Of a stretch of 62,067 bases of DNA, positions 58,685 through 62,067 are shown in pieces (position 1 is the stretch's first letter; each line of letters opens with the position of its first letter). The DNA is taken from positions 1-62,067 of the forward strand of contig REDJ01000044.1 of assembly GCA_007693555.1 (NCBI GenBank). The letters run 5' to 3'. Under the pieces are notes generated by a model. The model worked only from the letters and a program-made list of their open reading frames with translations, was not told the DNA's origin and did not search any database. Made by a program: the position numbers and the translations under genes. The stretch is from Bacteroidota bacterium (lineage in GTDB: Bacteria; Bacteroidota; Bacteroidia; Bacteroidales; UBA7960).

Positions 58685-60133
58685 GTGACCGATACCTTTA
58701 AAATAAAAATCCTTTACGGGGCAAGCTTTGCTTTCATTGCATTAAATGTTTTATTTATTGCCAATGAGATTTACTGGTTTATGGCTTTGCCTCTGGCATT
58801 GCTAGTAATGCTGTTGTTCTTTTTTTCACTTGACAAACTTTTGTTGGCAATCGTCTTTATAACTCCGTTTACATTCAAATACCGTCATGAAGCGATGGGG
58901 TTTACAGTCGATATTCCAACCGAGCCTGTAATTGTGGCTATAATGTGCCTGTTTTTTCTCAAACTGTTTTATGAGCAGAGATATGACATGCGAATAATCA
59001 GGCATCCGGTTACAGTCATTCTTATCATTAATCTCATCTGGATGTTTGTTACCTCGGTTACCAGTGAAATACCTGTAGTTTCCTTTAAATTTTTTATTAG
59101 CAGACTATGGTTTGTGGTAACATTCTATTTTGTTCTGATTCAATTATTCAAGCAACCCGAAAAAATCAGGCTGTTTTTGTGGCTATTTGGTACCGCACTT
59201 GTAATGATAATCATTTACATAACTATTCAGCATGGTGGTTATGGATTTGAAAGACAGGTTGGTACATGGGTAGTGAGGCCGTTTTTTAATGACCATACCA
59301 ATTATAGTGCTGTGATTGCACTCGTAGCTCCGGTATTTATAATAAAAGCTTTTTTAAAAGATTACAACGTTTTAAGCAAAAGAATTGCCCTTTTGTTTTT
59401 TGCAGTTTTTGTAATGGGAATTATTTTCAGTTACAGCAGAGCGTCATGGTTAAGCCTTTTTGTTGCATTTGGCGCATTCTGGATTCTGGTATTGAAAATT
59501 GATTATAAACTCATATTTGCCGGCCTTATATTGATTGTGGGTACAGCTTATCTTTTTCAGGATGATATCATTATGCAACTTGAGCGAAACCGTCAGGAAT
59601 CATCCGGAGATTTTCGTGAGCATGCCCAATCTGTAACAAATATTACCTCTGATGCCAGCAACCTTGAGCGCATTAACCGATGGCGTGCAGCTATCAGAAT
59701 GTTTGAAGAAAGGCCCATTCTGGGATGGGGTCCGGGTACTTACCAGCTTGTGTATGCTCCCTTCCAGCTATCAGAAGACCATACCATCATAACTACCAAT
59801 TTTGGAGACCTCGGAAATGCCCATAGCGAATACCTGGGGCCTTTGTCAGAATCCGGCATACCGGGTATGCTAACCTTCATTTTATTGGCTGTATGGGTGT
59901 TAATTACAGGAGTGCAGAATTTTAAACGGGCTCCCACAAGAGAGTTCAGATGGTTATCTCTTGGGTTAACTCTCGGTTTTATCACATACTTTACACACGG
60001 TTTACTCAATAATTTCCTTGATACCGATAAGGCATCTGTTCCATTCTGGGGTTTTATGGCAATACTTGTGGCTATAGATATTTATCATACTCCGCGAAGA
60101 GAAAAGAAATCCAAGGACCTGCCGGAAAGTTAA
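58685..60133 (+). CDS. O-antigen ligase/polymerase family protein (Wzy/WaaL-like)
   Basis: The 482-residue membrane protein has about 10-12 helices and a large periplasmic loop with the Wzy_C signature near NAHSEYLGPLSESGIPG. It would polymerise or ligate polysaccharide units on the periplasmic side. The start is a GTG at 58685, 16 bp after the Wzz-like gene. Ligase and polymerase cannot be told apart from sequence; the Wzx and Wzz neighbours favour polymerase. Confidence 0.85.
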   Translation: MTDTFKIKILYGASFAFIALNVLFIANEIYWFMALPLALLVMLLFFFSLDKLLLAIVFITPFTFKYRHEAMGFTVDIPTEPVIVAIMCLFFLKLFYEQRYDMRIIRHPVTVILIINLIWMFVTSVTSEIPVVSFKFFISRLWFVVTFYFVLIQLFKQPEKIRLFLWLFGTALVMIIIYITIQHGGYGFERQVGTWVVRPFFNDHTNYSAVIALVAPVFIIKAFLKDYNVLSKRIALLFFAVFVMGIIFSYSRASWLSLFVAFGAFWILVLKIDYKLIFAGLILIVGTAYLFQDDIIMQLERNRQESSGDFREHAQSVTNITSDASNLERINRWRAAIRMFEERPILGWGPGTYQLVYAPFQLSEDHTIITTNFGDLGNAHSEYLGPLSESGIPGMLTFILLAVWVLITGVQNFKRAPTREFRWLSLGLTLGFITYFTHGLLNNFLDTDKASVPFWGFMAILVAIDIYHTPRREKKSKDLPES

Positions 60134-60514
60134 CAAATAAAGCTTTAAATCAACTTACCCTGCCTATTTCTTTTACAAGTATTCCTACTATTCTTACCGG
60201 AATATTATCAGTATTGTCCTCATCCTGAAGAATATAGCTTCTAAGGCTGATCATATATAAATCCTATTGAATCAACTAATAAAAATTTACCCGATTTTAG
60301 CATAAGTTTTATTTGAAATCATTATAAATAACAGATAAACAGCAATAAAGTGCAGACAAAACTTGCATGTTAAAGCAGATTAACATATTAAGGATTAGGA
60401 AAGCATTGAGACTATTAAGAGGTATAAAGCAAATTCTACAATTAATAGGTTTTGCAAGCTTACTTTGGTAAAAATATAACAAAACTAAATAATAACAATC
60501 AATTTATAAACCCT
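60134..60514. other. 381-bp intergenic region before the FISUMP lipoprotein
   Basis: No gene is recognised. A 34-codon ORF on the minus strand (60150-60254) is too short to trust. The region is AT-rich, in contrast to the GC-richer gene that follows. No template-repeat-like copy of the variable region is present here. Confidence 0.45.
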
Positions 60515-61807
60515 ATGAAAACCCACTTCAGATTCATTCTCATTCCCTTGATATCAGCCCTGCTGCTCATCCTGGCAAATTGCAACAAAGAAGAACCCGT
60601 AAAGCAGGCTACCCTAACCACCCTATCCGTAACCAATATCACCACCAACACCACCCAAAGCGGGAGCAACATCACCAGCGATGGTGGTGGCGATATCACT
60701 TCCCGTGGTGTGGTGTGGGGCACTAACCCTAACCCCACTGCTGAACAAAACAATGGCCTTACCATGGATGGCAGTGGTTCGGGCTTGTTCCAGAGCAACA
60801 TTACCTACCTGCAACCCAATACTACGTATTATGTGCGGGCGTATGCTAGCAATGAAGCGGGTATGGTGTATGGTAATGAGCAGGAATTTGCCACCGAAGG
60901 TACTTCACCAGAAGTTACCACCAGCCAGGTAACCAATATCACACAAATCTCAGCCACATCAGGCGGCAATGTTACAGATGACGGAGGTGCAAGTGTAACT
61001 GCCCGAGGGGTGGTGTGGAGCACATCACAAAACCCCACCCTTGAAAACAATTTGGGTAGTACCAATAATGGGAGTGGCGCAGGTGCTTTTACCAGTAATA
61101 TTACCGGTTTATCATCCAATACCACTTATTATGTGAGGGCTTATGCAACTAATAATTCGGGTAATGGATATGGGCAACAGGAATCATTTACTACTGAAGA
61201 TAGCGGTGGTGGTAACGGCAACTACACCCAGGTAGTAGAAGTCCTCAATCCCGCCACCGGCAAGATATGGATGGACCGCAACATGGGTGCCAGTCGTGCC
61301 GCCACCAGCAGCACCGATGCCGAAGCATACGGTGACCTGTACCAATGGGGCAGGGCAGCCGATGGGCACCAGGTTAGGACATCCAGCACAACATCAACCT
61401 TAAGCAACTCTGACACTCCCGGGCATGGAGATTTTATCACAGTTGGCAGCAGTCCTTATGATTGGCGCAGCCCGCAAAATGATAATCTGTGGCAGGGTGT
61501 AAACGGCACTAACAACCCCTGTCCGGCTGGTTATCGGTTGCCCACCAAAGCAGAGTTAAATGCAGAACGCCTGAGCTGGAGCAGCTACGATGCTTCGGGC
61601 GCTTTCGCTTCGCCCCTTAAATTGCCCGTGGCGGGCCGCTGCTACAGCAGCGATGGTTCGCTCGGCAATGTCGGCTCCGGCAGCTACTGTTGGTCAAGTA
61701 AGGTTAGCAGCTCCAATTCCCGCTACCTGTATTTCTGTAGCAGCAATGCCCGTATGTACAGCTACGATCGCGCGCTCGGACTCTCTGTCCGTTGCCTCAA
61801 GGATTAG
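60515..61807 (+). CDS. Lipoprotein with two FN3-like repeats and a C-terminal FISUMP/C-type-lectin-like domain; likely DGR target
   Basis: The 430-residue protein starts with a lipoprotein-like signal (Cys23 in LILANCNKEE). Two tandem FN3-like repeats of about 95 residues follow (34-128 and 134-228; each with RGVVW-[GS]T, NPT, SNIT and NTTYYVRAYA). The C-terminal part (about 238-430) is a Fibrobacter-succinogenes-major-paralogue (FISUMP) domain with WMDRNMGA, YQWGRAADGH, CPAGYRLPT and a final SVRC. FISUMP domains adopt a C-type-lectin/FGE-type fold used by DGR variable proteins. The last 65 residues are rich in Tyr, Ser, Cys, Gly, Arg, Asp and Asn. The ATG at 60515 was chosen because the signal peptide starts there. 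It is GC-richer than its surroundings and is probably surface-displayed. Confidence 0.87.
   Translation: MKTHFRFILIPLISALLLILANCNKEEPVKQATLTTLSVTNITTNTTQSGSNITSDGGGDITSRGVVWGTNPNPTAEQNNGLTMDGSGSGLFQSNITYLQPNTTYYVRAYASNEAGMVYGNEQEFATEGTSPEVTTSQVTNITQISATSGGNVTDDGGASVTARGVVWSTSQNPTLENNLGSTNNGSGAGAFTSNITGLSSNTTYYVRAYATNNSGNGYGQQESFTTEDSGGGNGNYTQVVEVLNPATGKIWMDRNMGASRAATSSTDAEAYGDLYQWGRAADGHQVRTSSTTSTLSNSDTPGHGDFITVGSSPYDWRSPQNDNLWQGVNGTNNPCPAGYRLPTKAELNAERLSWSSYDASGAFASPLKLPVAGRCYSSDGSLGNVGSGSYCWSSKVSSSNSRYLYFCSSNARMYSYDRALGLSVRCLKD
60605..61198 (+). repeat. Two tandem FN3-like coding repeats (about 290 bp each)
   Basis: Unit 1 spans about 60605-60898 and unit 2 about 60905-61198. They share the protein pattern of RGVVW, NPT, SGxGxF and NTTYYVRAYA at matching positions. 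They likely arose by internal duplication and act as a stalk that lifts the lectin-like domain off the cell surface. Confidence 0.8.
61605..61804 (+). other. Candidate DGR variable region (VR)
   Basis: The last about 200 bp of the lipoprotein gene end at a C-terminal lectin-like fold. Between 61637 and 61777 most codons end in C or T, and many could come from AAC or AAT by changes at the first two bases (CGC, TGC, TAC, AGC, GAT, GGT, CTC, GGC, TGT, TAT, CGT). The residues form the Y/S/C/G/R/D/N set seen in DGR-diversified binding faces. Flanking conserved words (SPLKLPVAG before, LSVRCLKD after) are in the order seen in known FISUMP-type targets. No template repeat is in the window to confirm it. 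Confidence 0.72.
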
Positions 61808-61843
61808 AAGACACTTTGATATATTTGATTTATTTGACACTTT

Positions 61844-61873
61844 AAACTCCTGTCCCGCAGGGCAGGGGTTTTT
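61844..61873 (+). terminator. 12-bp hairpin downstream of the variable region
   Basis: Stem 61844-61855 with 61860-61871, containing two G-T pairs and a CGCA tetraloop (61856-61859), then TTTTTG. It can act as a terminator. In known DGRs a hairpin just 3' of the variable region is needed for target recognition, so it may have that role too. It lies 36 bp past the stop codon. Confidence 0.65.
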
Positions 61874-61879
61874 GAAAAT

Positions 61880-61904
61880 ACCGCCTTTGGCGGTCTAATT
61901 TTTT
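61880..61904 (+). terminator. Second hairpin with T-run
   Basis: A perfect 6-bp stem ACCGCC / GGCGGT with a TTT loop (61880-61894), then CTAA and a run of six T. It lies 5 bp before the next start codon, an odd place for a plain terminator. Confidence 0.6.
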
Positions 61905-61909
61905 GAAAA

Positions 61910-62041
61910 ATGACATTATCTGAAAAAGTAAAAAACAGCGCAAGCAAAACCATATTTACACTTTATAAAGAAGGTTTATTTTATAAGTGTTATAATGAAG
62001 ATGCAATGGTATTTGCCTGCACACACCCCTTAATCCCCTAA
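61910..62041 (+). pseudogene. Truncated MutS-domain-I-like small ORF (possible DGR accessory gene)
   Basis: The ORF starts MTLSEKVKNSASKTIF and continues LYKEGLFYKCYNEDAMVF. The F-x-x-x-x-GxFY-x-x-x-x-EDA-x-V pattern is that of MutS domain I (E. coli MutS has GDFYELF-x-DA). Small MutS-I-like proteins occur next to reverse transcriptase and template repeat in many Bacteroidota DGRs. After about residue 36 the sequence changes into the repeat-like DNA at the edge and stops at 62039-62041, so the gene is broken or chimeric there. A normal relative would be longer. Confidence 0.6.
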
Positions 62042-62067
62042 AGGGGACCACCGCACAATGGTGGTTG
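62022..62067. repeat. Dispersed-repeat-like DNA at the window edge
   Basis: CCCC-TAAA-GGGG (62035-62046) forms one hairpin. ACCACC (62047-62052) and GGTGGT (62060-62065) form a second with a 7-nt loop. Back-to-back short GC hairpins with the word CCCCTAAAGGGG are typical of small intergenic repeats in Bacteroidota genomes. It interrupts the MutS-I-like ORF and reaches the window end. Confidence 0.5.

Noticed and set aside
60150-60254. 34-codon ORF on the minus strand (starts MISLRSYILQ)
   Set aside because: Too short to support, with no recognised family and no ribosome-binding signal.
60134-60514. Template repeat of the DGR upstream of the variable gene
   Set aside because: No stretch here resembles 61605-61804; the template must lie outside the window if it exists.
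61590-61898. Alternative plus-strand frame over the variable region
   Set aside because: The frame of the lipoprotein continues a clear FISUMP domain; the other frame is Ala/Arg-rich and has no start context.

Overview
The window looks like a chromosomal segment of a Bacteroidota bacterium, most likely an uncultured member of the Bacteroidales/Marinilabiliales. The signs are low GC with AT-rich intergenic DNA, several promoters of the Bacteroidota type (TTG, about 20 nt, then TAnnTTTG), a single-chain SecDF, the divergent PurM type of that phylum, a DUF2027-Smr protein, a PorE-like OmpA protein and a four-subunit 2-oxoacid:ferredoxin oxidoreductase typical of anaerobes. No tRNA, 5S/16S/23S rRNA, CRISPR array or complete insertion sequence was seen. 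One structured RNA, RNase P RNA (rnpB, minus strand, 54268-54640), is clear.

Layout. (1) 1-6.7 kb: housekeeping and stress genes (SpoT-type HD hydrolase, GNAT, cold-shock-domain protein, gamma-glutamyltransferase, beta-carbonic anhydrase, YtxH protein, TatD-like hydrolase, TcdA, and a 59-residue winged-helix protein). (2) 6.8-11.1 kb: SanA-like protein, the 2-oxoacid:ferredoxin oxidoreductase operon and a retropepsin-like protein. (3) 11.4-21.7 kb: SecDF, TatA-like protein, a PorE-like OmpA protein, PurM, PrfA, PyrF and IlvE. (4) 21.9-40.4 kb: an 18-kb block of signalling genes, all on the minus strand. It holds CheR, CheB, a membrane GAF protein, a SiaA-like PP2C phosphatase, SiaB kinase, SiaC, a TerB/FHA-like/ABCG transporter, a lipoprotein, a secreted protein, two CheY-like regulators, a CheB-CheR-PAS giant and a hybrid histidine kinase. 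(5) 40.5-49 kb: YkoF-like protein, NadR-type kinase, EamA transporter, CysQ, glutathione peroxidase, SNF2 helicase and GyrB. (6) 49.2-55.7 kb: an outer-membrane barrel/TPR pair, rnpB and the DUF2027-Smr gene. (7) 56-60.1 kb: Wzx, Wzz and Wzy-like polysaccharide genes. (8) 60.5 kb to the end: a lipoprotein with two FN3-like repeats and a FISUMP (C-type-lectin-like) domain, followed by two hairpins and a small broken ORF.

Two things stand out. The last gene ends in a segment with the hallmarks of a diversity-generating retroelement (DGR) variable region: a terminal lectin-like domain, many codons of the form NNC/NNT rich in Tyr/Ser/Cys/Gly/Arg/Asp/Asn, and a downstream hairpin. The next ORF resembles the MutS-domain-I-like small proteins found beside DGR reverse transcriptases, and it is cut by repeat-like DNA at the window edge. 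The template repeat and reverse transcriptase are not in the window and would be expected to the right.

The second is the SiaA-SiaB-SiaC phospho-switch (34192-37799). It lacks the SiaD diguanylate cyclase known from Pseudomonas and is placed 33 bp before an ABCG-type transporter carrying TerB-like and degenerate FHA-like domains. Stand-alone CheB and CheR with no chemoreceptor, CheA or CheW lie upstream. This suggests a sensory circuit whose output may be the transporter rather than cyclic-di-GMP or flagella.
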